Origin: Luteimonas sp. MC1825
GTDB lineage: Bacteria > Pseudomonadota > Gammaproteobacteria > Xanthomonadales > Xanthomonadaceae
Length of the DNA: 64,000 bases
Direction: 5' to 3'
Assembly (NCBI RefSeq): GCF_014764385.1
Contig: NZ_CP061714.1
Coordinates: 558,001 to 622,000 of the forward strand
Shown here: positions 52,901 to 62,086 of the stretch, one piece after another
Layout: each line of letters begins with the position of its first letter
Position numbering within the stretch: the stretch's first letter is position 1
Notes under the pieces: model-generated
What the model saw: only the letters and a program-made list of their open reading frames with translations
Databases searched by the model: none
What the model was told of the DNA's origin: nothing
Made by a program: the position numbers and the translations under genes

Positions 52901-53752
52901 TTAGAGATCCTGCTCGTAGCGCACGTAGGGCACGGTGCCCTCGTCTTCACGCCCGTCGATGGTCGGGGTGAAGGGATTCCTGCCGCGGGTGACCAGGTTG
53001 TCGGCGCCAACCGTGAGCTGTCCGCTCCACGGGGTACGCCAGGTCAGACCCAGGCCGAGACCTTCCCACTTCGGCTGGCCGGGCGTGTCCACCACGTGTC
53101 CCACGATGCTGGCGCCGAATCGGCCATAGCCGCCGCCGACGCTCAGGCTGCGCGACGTCCACTGGTCGGACAGGCCGAGGCTGGTCGCCTCGGCCGGGGT
53201 CATCAGGGTGGCCTTGGCCATGGTGCCGGCGATCGACACCACGCCCTCGCGGCCGATGTTGCGCTGCGCGAACACGGTCAGGTCGTTGACGTCGATCTTG
53301 CTGGACGCGACGCGATTGCCGGGGCTCAGCCAGCCGGGCAAGGTGCCGGTGCCAGCGCCGGCGGTCACGCCGATGCGGTTGCTGCCGGCATTGAGCGCGG
53401 CGGTGCCGCTGGCGCGGCGGCTTTCACCGTCGCCGAAGCTGGCCAGCATGCAATTGTTGGCGAGGTTGCCGAGCGCGCTGCCCAGGCCGGTTTCGCGGTC
53501 GCAGAAGACGCCGAGCGAGTTGCCGGCCTCGATGCCGAACGCCGCATCGAGCGTGCTGTCGCCAAAGCGCAGCCGCGACCCGGCTTTGCCGTTTGTTGGT
53601 TCCAGCAGGAGTACGGCTTCGATCTTGCCGCTGGCCTGGTTCCATACCGGAAGCACGGCCTGGTCACGCTTGGACGACTGCGCATGCGCACCGGCCGCCA
53701 CGCCGAAGGCGAGCAGCAGGGACAGTGACAGTTGTGCAATGCGCAGCTTCAT
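52901..53752 (-). CDS. Exported protein of unknown function beside the TonB-dependent receptor
   Basis: A 283-residue protein with a signal peptide (MKLRIAQLSLSLLLAFGVAAGAHA split, cleavage near 24). The mature part is Gly/Ser/Asn-rich with alternating hydrophobic pattern, contains two cysteines (GVFCDRETG, NNCMLASFG) and ends in what look like two or three barrel strands (LGLGLTWRTPWSGQLTVGADN, TVPYVRYEQDL). It may be a small outer-membrane barrel. I do not recognise a named family. It has its own promoter and lies upstream of the receptor on the same strand, which suggests a joint function. Confidence 0.8.
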   Translation of the reverse strand: MKLRIAQLSLSLLLAFGVAAGAHAQSSKRDQAVLPVWNQASGKIEAVLLLEPTNGKAGSRLRFGDSTLDAAFGIEAGNSLGVFCDRETGLGSALGNLANNCMLASFGDGESRRASGTAALNAGSNRIGVTAGAGTGTLPGWLSPGNRVASSKIDVNDLTVFAQRNIGREGVVSIAGTMAKATLMTPAEATSLGLSDQWTSRSLSVGGGYGRFGASIVGHVVDTPGQPKWEGLGLGLTWRTPWSGQLTVGADNLVTRGRNPFTPTIDGREDEGTVPYVRYEQDL

Positions 53753-53806
53753 GGCCCGCTTTCGACCCCGTTTTACGGAAGGAAGTTCCCCGACCCGATG
53801 CGTCGG

Positions 53807-53835
53807 ACTTTAGTGGATTTATGTTTCCTTAACAA
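53807..53835 (-). promoter_or_regulatory. Promoter of the exported protein gene
   Basis: On the minus strand TTGTTA (53835-53830) and TAAAGT (53812-53807) are exactly 17 bases apart, 55 bases before the ATG at 53752. The spacer is AT-rich. Confidence 0.6.
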
Positions 53836-53858
53836 TCCCCTGCGCGCCTCGCCGGGCC

Positions 53859-54755
53859 TTATTGCAGGCGGGGCGGGGCATCCATTGGGCTCCGCTGCTG
53901 CGTGAAGATCGCGTGTATCCCGGCCGCGTCGAACGCGTACGCCTGGCCACAGAACTCGCAACGTACCGAAGCGACGCCATCGGCCAGGGCGGCCTCGGCT
54001 TCGGTCCGCCCAAGTGAGGCCAGCATGGCCTCCACCCGCCCGCGCGAGCACGAGCATGCGAACTCCAGCGGACGGCCGCCCACGATCTGCGGATCCTCCT
54101 CGTGGAACAGGCGGTGCAGGAGTTCGCCGACCCCCGTTTCCAGGAGCTCCGTGCAGCGCAGGGTGGAGAACAGGGCGCTGGCACGGTCCCAGCCGTCCAC
54201 GTCGGCGACGCTGTCGCCAGGCAGCTTCTGCAGCATCAGCCCGACCGCGGAGTCGCCGTCGGCCGCCAGCAGGATGCGCGTGGGCAGCTGTTCGGACTGC
54301 ACGAAGTACGCCTCGAAGGCGGTCGACAGGTCGGGCGCGTCCAGTGACACCAGACTCTGGTAGCGCACCGGATCGCGGTCGCCGATGCCCGGGTTCTCGA
54401 TGGTGATCGCCAGCAGCGCGTCGTCGCCGATGGCGTGCAGGCCGGCGATGTCACCGGCGTCGTCGGCCATGCGCGCGATGCCGCGCAGGGTGCCGGCGGC
54501 GGTGCATTCGGCAAACAGCGTGCGCAGCGCGGACGTGCCGCGGAGCTGCACGGAGAGCCGGCCGTCGACCTTGGTATGCCCGGTGAACAGCGCCGCGGCC
54601 GCGCTGGATTCGCCGAGCATGGCGCGCACGGTCGGCGGGTAGTCGTCGCTCGAGGTGATCGACCGCCATGTGTCATCGAGGTGCACGTGCACGCCACGCA
54701 CGCCGGCGCGCGGCAGCAGGAAGCGGGTGAGGTGGTCGCGGTCTGGATGGGTCAT
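53859..54755 (-). CDS. hslO: Redox-regulated chaperone Hsp33
   Basis: ATP-independent holdase activated by oxidation of its zinc centre. The 298-residue protein has the Hsp33 N-terminal domain (RFLLPRAGVRGVHVHLDDTW; LGESSAAAALFTGHTKVDGR) and the C-terminal zinc motif, here C-S-C (FACSCSRGR) followed by C-E-F-C (VRCEFCGQAY), the expected CxC...CxxC. ATG 54755 gives family length. It is divergent from mtgA. Confidence 0.97.
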   Translation of the reverse strand: MTHPDRDHLTRFLLPRAGVRGVHVHLDDTWRSITSSDDYPPTVRAMLGESSAAAALFTGHTKVDGRLSVQLRGTSALRTLFAECTAAGTLRGIARMADDAGDIAGLHAIGDDALLAITIENPGIGDRDPVRYQSLVSLDAPDLSTAFEAYFVQSEQLPTRILLAADGDSAVGLMLQKLPGDSVADVDGWDRASALFSTLRCTELLETGVGELLHRLFHEEDPQIVGGRPLEFACSCSRGRVEAMLASLGRTEAEAALADGVASVRCEFCGQAYAFDAAGIHAIFTQQRSPMDAPPRLQ

Positions 54756-54770
54756 GGCGGTTCCGGTGCA

Positions 54771-54798
54771 TTGCCGGGCGTGGACGGGGGCGGATAAT
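54771..54798 (+). promoter_or_regulatory. Promoter of the mtgA operon
   Basis: TTGCCG (54771-54776) and GATAAT (54793-54798) are separated by 16 bases and lie 36 bases before the mtgA ATG, in the divergent gap with hslO. Confidence 0.5.
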
Positions 54799-54833
54799 CC
54801 CCGGTCCGGGCCCACTGTGGGAGACCGGGGGAG

Positions 54834-55592
54834 ATGGGGATGATCGCTTCGCGTGACAAGGACGGCCTGTCGCCGGCACAGGCGGCACCTGCGCGCCGGC
54901 GCAGCCGTTGGCACTGGCTGTGGAAGCTGCCGCTGCTGCTCGCCCTGCTGAGCGTGGCCCAGGTGCTGGCGCTGCGCTTCATCGATCCCCCATTCTCGGC
55001 GTTCATGGCGATCCGGCAGTTCGAGGCGCTGCGCGCCGGCGACACTGGCTTCCGCGTTGCCTACGACTGGCGCGATCTCGACCAGCTGGCGCCGTCACTG
55101 CCGCTGGCGCTGGTCGCCGCCGAGGACCAGAACTTCCTCGCCCACCGCGGCTTCGACATCAAGGCCATCGAGCAGGCGCGCGCGCACAACGCCCGCGGCG
55201 GGCGCACCCGTGGCGCCAGCACCATCAGCCAGCAGCTGGCCAAGAACCTGTTCCTGTGGAGCGGGCGCAGCTGGGTGCGCAAGGGCGCCGAGGCCTGGTA
55301 CACGGTGCTGATCGAATCCCTGTGGCCCAAGCGCCGGATCATCGAGGTGTACGCCAACATCGCCGAGTTCGGCGATGGCATCTACGGCGCGCAGGCGGCT
55401 GCCCGCAGCTACTGGGGCAAGGACGCGTCCCGGTTGGCGGCGTCGGAGAGCGCGCGGCTGGCCGCCGTGCTCCCCAGCCCGAAGCGCTACAGCGCGCACC
55501 GGCCGGGCCCCTACGTGCAGCGCCGCGCGCGCTGGATCGAGCGCAACATGCGCAACCTGGATGGCCCGGCGTGGCGCGAAGCGCTGGAATGA
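54834..55592 (+). CDS. mtgA: Monofunctional peptidoglycan glycosyltransferase
   Basis: Polymerises lipid II into glycan strands without a transpeptidase domain. The 252-residue protein has one N-terminal membrane helix (about 28-47), then the GT51 domain with catalytic Glu in [51 protein letters not shown] and the C-terminal [16 protein letters not shown] 54834 or 54840 may start it. The next gene's possible ATG overlaps its stop (ATGA), indicating an operon with the glycosyltransferase. Confidence 0.96.
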   Translation: MGMIASRDKDGLSPAQAAPARRRSRWHWLWKLPLLLALLSVAQVLALRFIDPPFSAFMAIRQFEALRAGDTGFRVAYDWRDLDQLAPSLPLALVAAEDQNFLAHRGFDIKAIEQARAHNARGGRTRGASTISQQLAKNLFLWSGRSWVRKGAEAWYTVLIESLWPKRRIIEVYANIAEFGDGIYGAQAAARSYWGKDASRLAASESARLAAVLPSPKRYSAHRPGPYVQRRARWIERNMRNLDGPAWREALE

Positions 55593-55612
55593 GACCGCGC
55601 TACGATGCCGCC

Positions 55613-56641
55613 ATGGAACCCGATCGCCTGACCGTGGTGGTGGCCGCCTTCAACGAGGCCGAGCCGCTGCCGGTGCTGCACCGCCGCCTGGCCCAGGTGC
55701 TGGACGCGCTGCCCGCGGCCAGTGGCGTCGAGGGGCGCGTGCTGTATGTCGACGATGGCAGCAGCGACGGCACCTGGCAGGTGATGCAGGCGCTGGCGGC
55801 GGCCGATGCGCGGGTGTCGCTGCTGCGCCTGTCGCGCAACTTCGGCAAGGAAGCGGCACTGACCGCCGGCCTCGACCGGGTGACGCACGGTGCCGCGCTC
55901 ATCCTCGACGCCGACGGCCAGGATCCGCCGGAGCTGATCCCGGAGTTCGTGGCGCGCTGGCGCGAGGGCTTTGACGACGTGCACGGCACGCGCCTGGCGC
56001 GCGAGGGCGAAGGCTGGATCAAGCGCGGATCGGCGCATGCGTTCTATCGCGTGATGCAGCGCCTGTCGAAGACCCCGGTGCCGGCCGACACCGGCGACTT
56101 CCGCCTGCTGTCGCCCCGTGCGCTTGCCGCGCTGCGCGAGCTGCGCGAGCGCCACCGCTTCATGAAGGGCCTGTTCGGCTGGATCGGCTTCAACCGCATC
56201 AGCGTGCCCTACCTGCGCGACGCGCGCCTGTCGGGCAAGAGCAAGTTCAACCTGTGGCAGCTGTGGAATTTCGCGCTGGAAGGCATCACCAGCTTTTCCA
56301 CCGCGCCGCTGCGCTTGGCGACCTATCTCGGCGTGGCCACCGCGCTGGTCGCCTTCGCCTATGGCCTGTGGGTGATCGTCAAGGCGTTGTTGTGGAGTGA
56401 CCCGGTCGCGGGCTGGCCGACGATGATGGCGGTCATCCTGTTCCTCGGCGGGGTGCAGTTGATGGCGCTGGGCCTGATCGGCGAATACCTGGGGCGCCTG
56501 TACGAGGAGTCGAAGCAGCGTCCGCTGTACGTGGTCGACGCCTGGCATCCGGCCGGCGGGGTATGCTCGGGCGTGCCATCCAACATCGAGGGAAGCCGCC
56601 ATGCGCACGGTGAGGCATCTGCTGGAGTCCAAGGCACCTGA
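55613..56641 (+). CDS. Family 2 glycosyltransferase (GtrB/DPM1-like) with two membrane helices
   Basis: A 342-residue polyprenyl-phosphate sugar transferase type: GT-A domain with VVVAAFNEAEPLP, YVDDGSSDGTW, NFGKEAALTAGL and the metal-binding DADGQDPPELIPEF. Then come SGKSKFNLWQLWNFALEGI and two C-terminal helices (about 248-272 and 281-305) closing with GLIGEYLGRLYEE. Relatives attach a sugar to undecaprenyl phosphate for envelope glycan decoration. ATG 55613 is used; ATG 55589, overlapping the mtgA stop, is an alternative. Its 3' end overlaps the CBS gene by 41 bases. Confidence 0.93.
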   Translation: MEPDRLTVVVAAFNEAEPLPVLHRRLAQVLDALPAASGVEGRVLYVDDGSSDGTWQVMQALAAADARVSLLRLSRNFGKEAALTAGLDRVTHGAALILDADGQDPPELIPEFVARWREGFDDVHGTRLAREGEGWIKRGSAHAFYRVMQRLSKTPVPADTGDFRLLSPRALAALRELRERHRFMKGLFGWIGFNRISVPYLRDARLSGKSKFNLWQLWNFALEGITSFSTAPLRLATYLGVATALVAFAYGLWVIVKALLWSDPVAGWPTMMAVILFLGGVQLMALGLIGEYLGRLYEESKQRPLYVVDAWHPAGGVCSGVPSNIEGSRHAHGEASAGVQGT

Positions 56642-57032
56642 GGTGCATGCCATCGGCCCGGACGCCCCGGTGATCGACGCGATCCGCCTGATGTCCGAGA
56701 AGGGCATCGGCGCGCTGCTGGTGCTGGGCAACGGTGGCAGGCTGGTCGGGATCCTCTCGGAGCGCGACTACGCGCGCAAGGTGGTGCTGGCCGGGCGCTC
56801 GTCGAAGGACACCCCGGTGCGCGACATCATGACCGCCGACGTGGTCACCGTCGGCCTGGGCGATGACGCGTCCGCCTGCATGCGCATGGTCACCGAGCGC
56901 CGCATCCGTCACCTGCCGGTCGTGGATGGCGATGCGGTGCTGGGCGTGGTGTCGATCGGCGACCTGGTGAAGGCGGTGATCGAGGAGCAGCAGGAAGAGC
57001 TCCAGCAGCTGCAGCGCTACATCACGTCGTGA
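56601..57032 (+). CDS. Two-CBS-domain protein
   Basis: A 143-residue soluble protein made of a tandem CBS pair (Bateman module): first CBS about 8-60 (APVIDAIRLMSEKGIGALLVL, GILSERDYARKVVLAGRSS), second about 70-130 (VRDIMTADVVTVGLGDDASA, RRIRHLPVVDGDAVLGVVSIGDLVKAV). Such proteins sense adenine nucleotides in family members. The start overlaps the upstream glycosyltransferase by 41 bases and has GAGGGA before the ATG. The partner it regulates is unknown. Confidence 0.94.
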   Translation: MRTVRHLLESKAPEVHAIGPDAPVIDAIRLMSEKGIGALLVLGNGGRLVGILSERDYARKVVLAGRSSKDTPVRDIMTADVVTVGLGDDASACMRMVTERRIRHLPVVDGDAVLGVVSIGDLVKAVIEEQQEELQQLQRYITS

Positions 57033-57050
57033 GCGCCTCGCGGGCCGCGG

Positions 57051-59027
57051 CTACTTCGCGTAGTCGCCGCCGCAGCCGCTGTCCTCGCCGCCGCCGAGTT
57101 CAAGGGTCGCCAGCAATGCCGCAGGTGGCGCGATGCTGGCCAGCGCCAGGGCGATGGCGCCGCGCAGGCCGAGGCGCCCCATGTCCGGGCGGAAACGGGG
57201 GTCGCGGAAGCTGCCGTCGAGCACCAGCGGCGAGCGCAGCGACAGGAAGCTGCGGTCTTTGGGCCGCGGCTTCAGCAGCAGGTCCAGGCGTTCGTCGCCA
57301 AGGTCGATGGTGCCCTCGCCGACGATGATCGTGTCGCTGGTATCGAACGCCAGCGCGCGCGAGGTCATGAGGCCGTCCTTGACGCTGAAGTCACCGAACG
57401 CGCAGCGGATGGCGACCCTGCGGTCCTTGCCGATGAGGAACTTCAGCGCCTCGTAGATGTCGATGCCGGCCAGCTCCATCAGCAGGTTGCTCACCTGGCC
57501 ACGGCCCATGCCGAGCGCGATGTCGCCGTCGGCGGAGCCGAGCATGTCAGCGATCGAATTGCCGTTGCCGGCGATGTTGATGTTGCCGCCGACGCGCCCC
57601 ACTGCGTCACGGGTCAATTCGATGTTCGGGAACAGTTTCGCAAGATCCAGGCGCCGCGCCTGGATGTCGGCGTCGGTGCGGATGACGTCCTTGCGTGCAT
57701 CCATGCGGATCGTCGAGCGGATGGTGCCGCCGGCCACGCCGAAGTCGAGCGGATCCAGGCGCAGCTGCCCGGCCTGCAGCTTGATGTGCGCGTCCATGTC
57801 GTCGAGCGGCCAGCCGGGCGCCTGGATGCGCGCGGCCTTCCAGCGCACGTCGGCGTCCATCGCCCTCAGTTTGTGCAGCGCGTAGGGCGTGTCGGGCAGC
57901 AGGCGGCCACTCGCCGCCTGTTTGGCGGCCTGCGCCTTGAGCTCCGGGTTGCTGGTTTCGCCGCCTCCGGATTGCGGCGCGGCGCCGACGAAGCCCGCCA
58001 GGTCGTCGAAGTCCAGGCGCGCCGAGTGCAGGTTGGCGCGCAACATGAGCCGCTCGCCGCCGGTGGTGACGCTGGCCGAGCCGCCGAGGTCGCTGTCGCC
58101 GACCTTGCCGGTGAAGTCGTCGTAATGCCAGGTGGTGCCGTCGCGGGTGAAGCGGCCATCGAGCGCATAGGGCGCGGTGGGTGGCAGGGCCACCCCGATC
58201 AGCGGGTAGAGGTCCTCGAGGTTGCGTCCCGACAGCGCCATGCGCAGGTCGAAGTCGGCCATGCGCACGGGGTCGGTCACCGTGCCGCGCGCATGTGCTC
58301 GCGTGGCGCCCGCCGCCGCCCGCAGGTCGATCGCGTAGGGGCGCCTGGCGGCCTGCAAGGCCAGCGGCGAGGCCGCCGCACCGGACAGGGTGAAGGCCTC
58401 GCCGCGCCAGTGGCCGCTGCCCTTGAGGGTGATCGGCGGCGCGGTCGTGCTGTCCTTGGGCGCGCGGCTCGCCACCGCCAGATCGATGTCGGTGCCACCC
58501 TTGGCGTCGATGAAGCGCAGGCGACCGTCATCCACCCACAGGCGCTCGAACGCCGGGCCGGGCCCATCGCCATCCATGGCGGGGAACACCCAGTTGCCGG
58601 CCTTGTCGCCCTTCTCCAGCAGCAGGTCGGGGTTGGTCAGGCGCAGTTCGGGAATGCGCGCCTGGCGCCCGGGCAGCAGCGTGAACGGGCGCACGTGAAG
58701 TTCAAGCTGGTCGGCGGTGGCCATCATCGGCTCGTCCGACCAGTCGGCGTTGCCGAGCCGCAGCTTGCCGGCGCGCACGACGGTGATGCGCCCGAGATCG
58801 ACATCGAGGTCGCCGCCGATCTCGAAGCTGCGGCCGGTCTTCGCCGCCACGATGCGCTCCAGCGGCCCCTTGAACCAGTTCCAGTCCCAGAGCAGCACCA
58901 GCGCGACGATCGCCACGGCCAACGCTCCGGCAAGCGTCCGCCACGGATGCGCGGTGACCGCGTCGAGTGCACGCGGCCGTGCCCGTGGGGGCGGCGCGGC
59001 GGCAGGTGGCGGGGTTTCAGGAGGCAT
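57051..59027 (-). CDS. AsmA family envelope protein
   Basis: A 658-residue inner-membrane-anchored periplasmic protein: Pro/Ala-rich cytosolic start, one helix (about 30-50; TLAGALAVAIVALVLLWDW), then a beta-rich AsmA repeat body. The body has FEIGGDLDVDLGRITVVRAG-type N-terminal and ISLASIAPPAALLA-like C-terminal conserved parts (FRDPRFRPDMGRLGLRG, DLGDERLDLLLKPRPKD). AsmA-like proteins are implicated in phospholipid or outer-membrane lipid transport. ATG 59027 is preferred; 59063 is possible. It converges on the CBS gene. Confidence 0.92.
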   Translation of the reverse strand: MPPETPPPAAAPPPRARPRALDAVTAHPWRTLAGALAVAIVALVLLWDWNWFKGPLERIVAAKTGRSFEIGGDLDVDLGRITVVRAGKLRLGNADWSDEPMMATADQLELHVRPFTLLPGRQARIPELRLTNPDLLLEKGDKAGNWVFPAMDGDGPGPAFERLWVDDGRLRFIDAKGGTDIDLAVASRAPKDSTTAPPITLKGSGHWRGEAFTLSGAAASPLALQAARRPYAIDLRAAAGATRAHARGTVTDPVRMADFDLRMALSGRNLEDLYPLIGVALPPTAPYALDGRFTRDGTTWHYDDFTGKVGDSDLGGSASVTTGGERLMLRANLHSARLDFDDLAGFVGAAPQSGGGETSNPELKAQAAKQAASGRLLPDTPYALHKLRAMDADVRWKAARIQAPGWPLDDMDAHIKLQAGQLRLDPLDFGVAGGTIRSTIRMDARKDVIRTDADIQARRLDLAKLFPNIELTRDAVGRVGGNINIAGNGNSIADMLGSADGDIALGMGRGQVSNLLMELAGIDIYEALKFLIGKDRRVAIRCAFGDFSVKDGLMTSRALAFDTSDTIIVGEGTIDLGDERLDLLLKPRPKDRSFLSLRSPLVLDGSFRDPRFRPDMGRLGLRGAIALALASIAPPAALLATLELGGGEDSGCGGDYAK

Positions 59028-59118
59028 GCGCGGCCCGGTTGCGGTCAGGCCGCCACCTTCCACCGTGGTGCATCAAACGGGAGTGAATCCTCGCCGCCGG
59101 TGCACGTGGCCTTCATGT

Positions 59119-59802
59119 TCAGGCGAGCGGAACCGCCACCTGGGCCATCACCGCGATGTAGTGGCAGGCGCTGCCGGCGATGCAGAACAGGTGCCAGATC
59201 GCGTGCGAGTAGGGCAGCGACTCGCGGTGGTAGAACACCGTGCCCAGCGTGTAGGCCACGCCCCCGGCGACCAGCCACGCGAAGGTCCATGCGTCCAGCG
59301 CCACCAGCACCGGCTTGATCGCGACCAGCACCATCCAGCCCATGGCCACGTAGATGAGCGTGGACAGGCGCTTGAAGCGCCCGGTGTAGAACAGCTTGAA
59401 GACCACGCCGGCCAGCGCCAGTGACCAGATGGCGGCGAACATCCACCAGCCCAGCGGGCCGCGCAGGCCGATCAGGGTGAAGGGCGTGTAGGTGCCGGCG
59501 ATCAGCAGGTAGATCGCGCAGTGGTCGAAGATCTTCAGCCGGCCCTTCAGCACCGGATCGCGGAACGCGTGGTAGAGGGTCGAGGCCACGTACAGCAGCA
59601 GCAGCGACGTGGAGAAGACGATCGCCGAGCCAAGCTGCCAGCCATCGCCATGCATCGCCGCCAGCGTCACCAGCACCGCGCCTGCGGCGAGCGCCGCCGT
59701 GGCACCCAGGCCGTGGGTCAGCGCACTGGCCAATTCCTCACGCTGCCGGCGCGGGCCCATCGTGTTGAGCGCGGCCTCACGGGGGCTGGTCGGATGCGCC
59801 AT
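59119..59802 (-). CDS. Hemolysin III family (YqfA/PAQR-like) membrane protein
   Basis: A 227-residue seven-helix inner-membrane protein of the CREST/PAQR superfamily. It has the family's metal-ligand residues: Ser/His in VASTLYHAFRD, Asp in FDHCAIYLLIAGTYTPF, and His pair in SHAIWHLFCIAGSACHY. These proteins influence membrane energetics in bacteria; true hemolysis is doubtful. The ATG at 59802 overlaps the stop of the upstream lipoprotein gene (TGATG), so translation is coupled. Confidence 0.93.
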   Translation of the reverse strand: MAHPTSPREAALNTMGPRRQREELASALTHGLGATAALAAGAVLVTLAAMHGDGWQLGSAIVFSTSLLLLYVASTLYHAFRDPVLKGRLKIFDHCAIYLLIAGTYTPFTLIGLRGPLGWWMFAAIWSLALAGVVFKLFYTGRFKRLSTLIYVAMGWMVLVAIKPVLVALDAWTFAWLVAGGVAYTLGTVFYHRESLPYSHAIWHLFCIAGSACHYIAVMAQVAVPLA

Positions 59803-60338
59803 CACGCTGTGCTGGACGCCTCGCGGCAGCGGCGGATCGCGTCCTCGCCCTTGCCGGGATCGAACTCCACCACGCCCCCGATCCTGCGCAGTCCCTGGCC
59901 CTGGCCCACGTAGACCTCGCCGCCGTGCTCGGCACTGGCTTCGGGCGAGAGCGCCAGGGTCGCGACGTTGTCGAGGCCGATGCTCACCCTGGCCTGGCCC
60001 CCGCCATAGCGCACGCGCAGGTCGCTGCCGTCGGCACACAGGTAGGTGACCTCGGTGGCGTCCGGCAACGGCATGGTGGGGGTGGTGCGCGCCGGCAGCG
60101 GAATCGACTGCGGCACACCACTCAGCACGTCGTCGCCGTCCGTCGGAGCGGTGGGCGTGGCGTCGCCACTGGCAGCACCCGGGTCGCGCGCGGCGGCATC
60201 GCCCGCAGGTCCGGGCGCGTTGGCACTGGCCGCCTGGGTGGCGTCATCCGCGGGCGCACGCGGACCGCAGCCCGCGAGCACGCACATCAGGGTGATGGCG
60301 ACCGCGAGCGCGGTCGGGTGGGCGGTGCGAGGTGTCAT
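59802..60338 (-). CDS. Lipoprotein with MliC-like C-terminal domain
   Basis: A 178-residue outer-envelope lipoprotein. The signal ends in lipobox VLAGC (Cys near residue 22). A disordered Ala/Asp/Thr/Pro-rich linker (about 25-95) leads to a small beta domain with VTYLCADGSDLRVRYGGGQA, VATLALSPEASAEHGGEVY and closing Cys RRCREA. The Cys-Cys spacing and strand pattern resemble MliC/PliC inhibitors of C-type lysozyme, though the S-G-x-x-Y inhibitor loop is not exact. It overlaps the next gene by one base. Confidence 0.78.
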   Translation of the reverse strand: MTPRTAHPTALAVAITLMCVLAGCGPRAPADDATQAASANAPGPAGDAAARDPGAASGDATPTAPTDGDDVLSGVPQSIPLPARTTPTMPLPDATEVTYLCADGSDLRVRYGGGQARVSIGLDNVATLALSPEASAEHGGEVYVGQGQGLRRIGGVVEFDPGKGEDAIRRCREASSTA

Positions 60339-60396
60339 GGCGGGCAACCTGGGCGGCGAGGCCACGATCTTAATCTCCCGCCATGTCGCGTGCCCG

Positions 60397-62001
60397 TCAG
60401 CCGTCGCTGCGGGCCGTGGCGTGTTCGCGCGTGGCGAGCAGCTCCACCCCGGGCCAGCGCTCGGTGGTGAGCTGCAGGTTGATCCGGGTCGGCGCCAGGT
60501 AGACCAGTTCGCCGGCGCCATCGATGGCCAGGTTGGTGGCGTTCTTCTCGCGGAACTCCTCCAGCCTCTTGGCATCCTTGCAGCGGACCCAGCGCGCCGT
60601 GGCCACGCCGACCGGCTCGAACATGGCGTCGACGCCGTATTCGTCCTTCAGCCGGTAGGCGACCACGTCGAACTGCAGCACGCCGACCGCGCCGAGCACC
60701 ATGTCGTTGGACATCATCGGCTTGAAGAACTGGGTGGCGCCTTCCTCCGACAGCTGCGCGAGGCCCTTCTGCAGCTGCTTGAGCTTGAGCGGATCGCGCA
60801 GGCGCGCTCGGCGGAACAGCTCCGGCGCGAAGTTGGGGATGCCGGTGAACGCGAGCTGCTCGCCTTCGGTGAAGGTGTCGCCGATCGAGATCGTGCCGTG
60901 GTTGTGGATGCCGATCACGTCGCCCGGCCAGGCCTCGGCGGCGATCTCGCGGTCGCTTGCGAGGAACGTCAGCGCGTTGGCGAGCTTGAGCTCCTTGCCG
61001 GTGCGCGCCTGGAACACCTTCATGCCGGCTTCGAAACGGCCCGAGCACACGCGCATGAACGCGACGCGGTCGCGGTGCAGCGGATCCATGTTGGCCTGGA
61101 TCTTGAAGACGAAGCCGGTGAGCCTGGGTTCGGACGGCGCTACCGCGCGCGTGGTGGTGGGCTGCGGTTGCGGCGACGGCGCGTGCTTGATGAAGAAGTC
61201 GAGCAGCGGCTGCACGCCGAAGTTGTTGACGCCGGAACCGAAGAACACCGGGGTCTGCCGGCCGGCGCGGTATTCCTGGAGATCGAAGGCATGGCTGGCG
61301 CCCTGCACCAGCTCCAGCTCGTCGCGCACCTGCGCCAGCATGTCCGCGCCGATGCGCTCGGCGAGCCCCGGCGCATCGAGCGACGGGAAGATGGTGGAGT
61401 CCTGGCGGGTGAAGTTGCGGCCCTGCTCGTACAGGTGCACTTCTCCGGTGATCAGGTGCACCACGCCCTTGAGCCGCTTGCCCATGCCGATCGGCCAGGT
61501 CACCGGCGCGCACTGGATGCCGAGCACGGTCTCGACCTCGTCCAGCAGGTCGATCGGGTCCTTGCCCTCGCGGTCGAGCTTGTTGATGAAGGTCATGATC
61601 GGCGTGTCGCGCATGCGGCACACCTCCATCAGCTTGATGGTGCGCTCCTCCACGCCCTTGGCGACGTCGATCACCATCAACGCGGAGTCGACCGCGGTCA
61701 GCACGCGATAGGTGTCCTCGCCGAAGTCGGCGTGGCCGGGGGTGTCGAGCAGGTTGATCACGCAGCCCTCGTAGGGGAACTGCATCACCGAGCTGGTCAC
61801 CGAGATGCCGCGCTCCTTCTCCAGCGCCATCCAGTCGGACGTCGCATGGCGGGTGGTCTTGCGCGACTTCACCGAGCCGGCCATCTGGATGGCACCGCCG
61901 AACAGCAGCAGCTTCTCGGTGAGCGTGGTCTTGCCGGCGTCGGGGTGCGAGATGATCGCGAACGTGCGGCGGCGGGCGGCTTCGGCGGAAACGTCAGGCA
62001 T
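60397..62001 (-). CDS. prfC: Peptide chain release factor 3
   Basis: Translational GTPase that recycles RF1/RF2 from the ribosome after termination. The 534-residue protein has all G motifs: G1 [14 protein letters not shown]2 [15 protein letters not shown]3 [15 protein letters not shown]4 FINKLDRE, plus RF3-specific domains ([34 protein letters not shown]). ATG 62001 gives the standard start. It is transcribed between the M23 peptidase and the lipoprotein genes. Confidence 0.98.
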   Translation of the reverse strand: MPDVSAEAARRRTFAIISHPDAGKTTLTEKLLLFGGAIQMAGSVKSRKTTRHATSDWMALEKERGISVTSSVMQFPYEGCVINLLDTPGHADFGEDTYRVLTAVDSALMVIDVAKGVEERTIKLMEVCRMRDTPIMTFINKLDREGKDPIDLLDEVETVLGIQCAPVTWPIGMGKRLKGVVHLITGEVHLYEQGRNFTRQDSTIFPSLDAPGLAERIGADMLAQVRDELELVQGASHAFDLQEYRAGRQTPVFFGSGVNNFGVQPLLDFFIKHAPSPQPQPTTTRAVAPSEPRLTGFVFKIQANMDPLHRDRVAFMRVCSGRFEAGMKVFQARTGKELKLANALTFLASDREIAAEAWPGDVIGIHNHGTISIGDTFTEGEQLAFTGIPNFAPELFRRARLRDPLKLKQLQKGLAQLSEEGATQFFKPMMSNDMVLGAVGVLQFDVVAYRLKDEYGVDAMFEPVGVATARWVRCKDAKRLEEFREKNATNLAIDGAGELVYLAPTRINLQLTTERWPGVELLATREHATARSDG

Positions 62002-62086
62002 GGCGATACGCGCCGCGCTGGCGCCGGGAGTGTGCGGGAAGCCGGCGATTATACGGCGCGGTGGCGGTTGGCGCGGGTGCCGGGTG

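Noticed and set aside
44087..53752. Prophage, integrative element or insertion sequence as the cause of the fadE break
   Set aside because: No integrase, transposase, phage gene, terminal inverted repeat or target duplication is visible at the junction.
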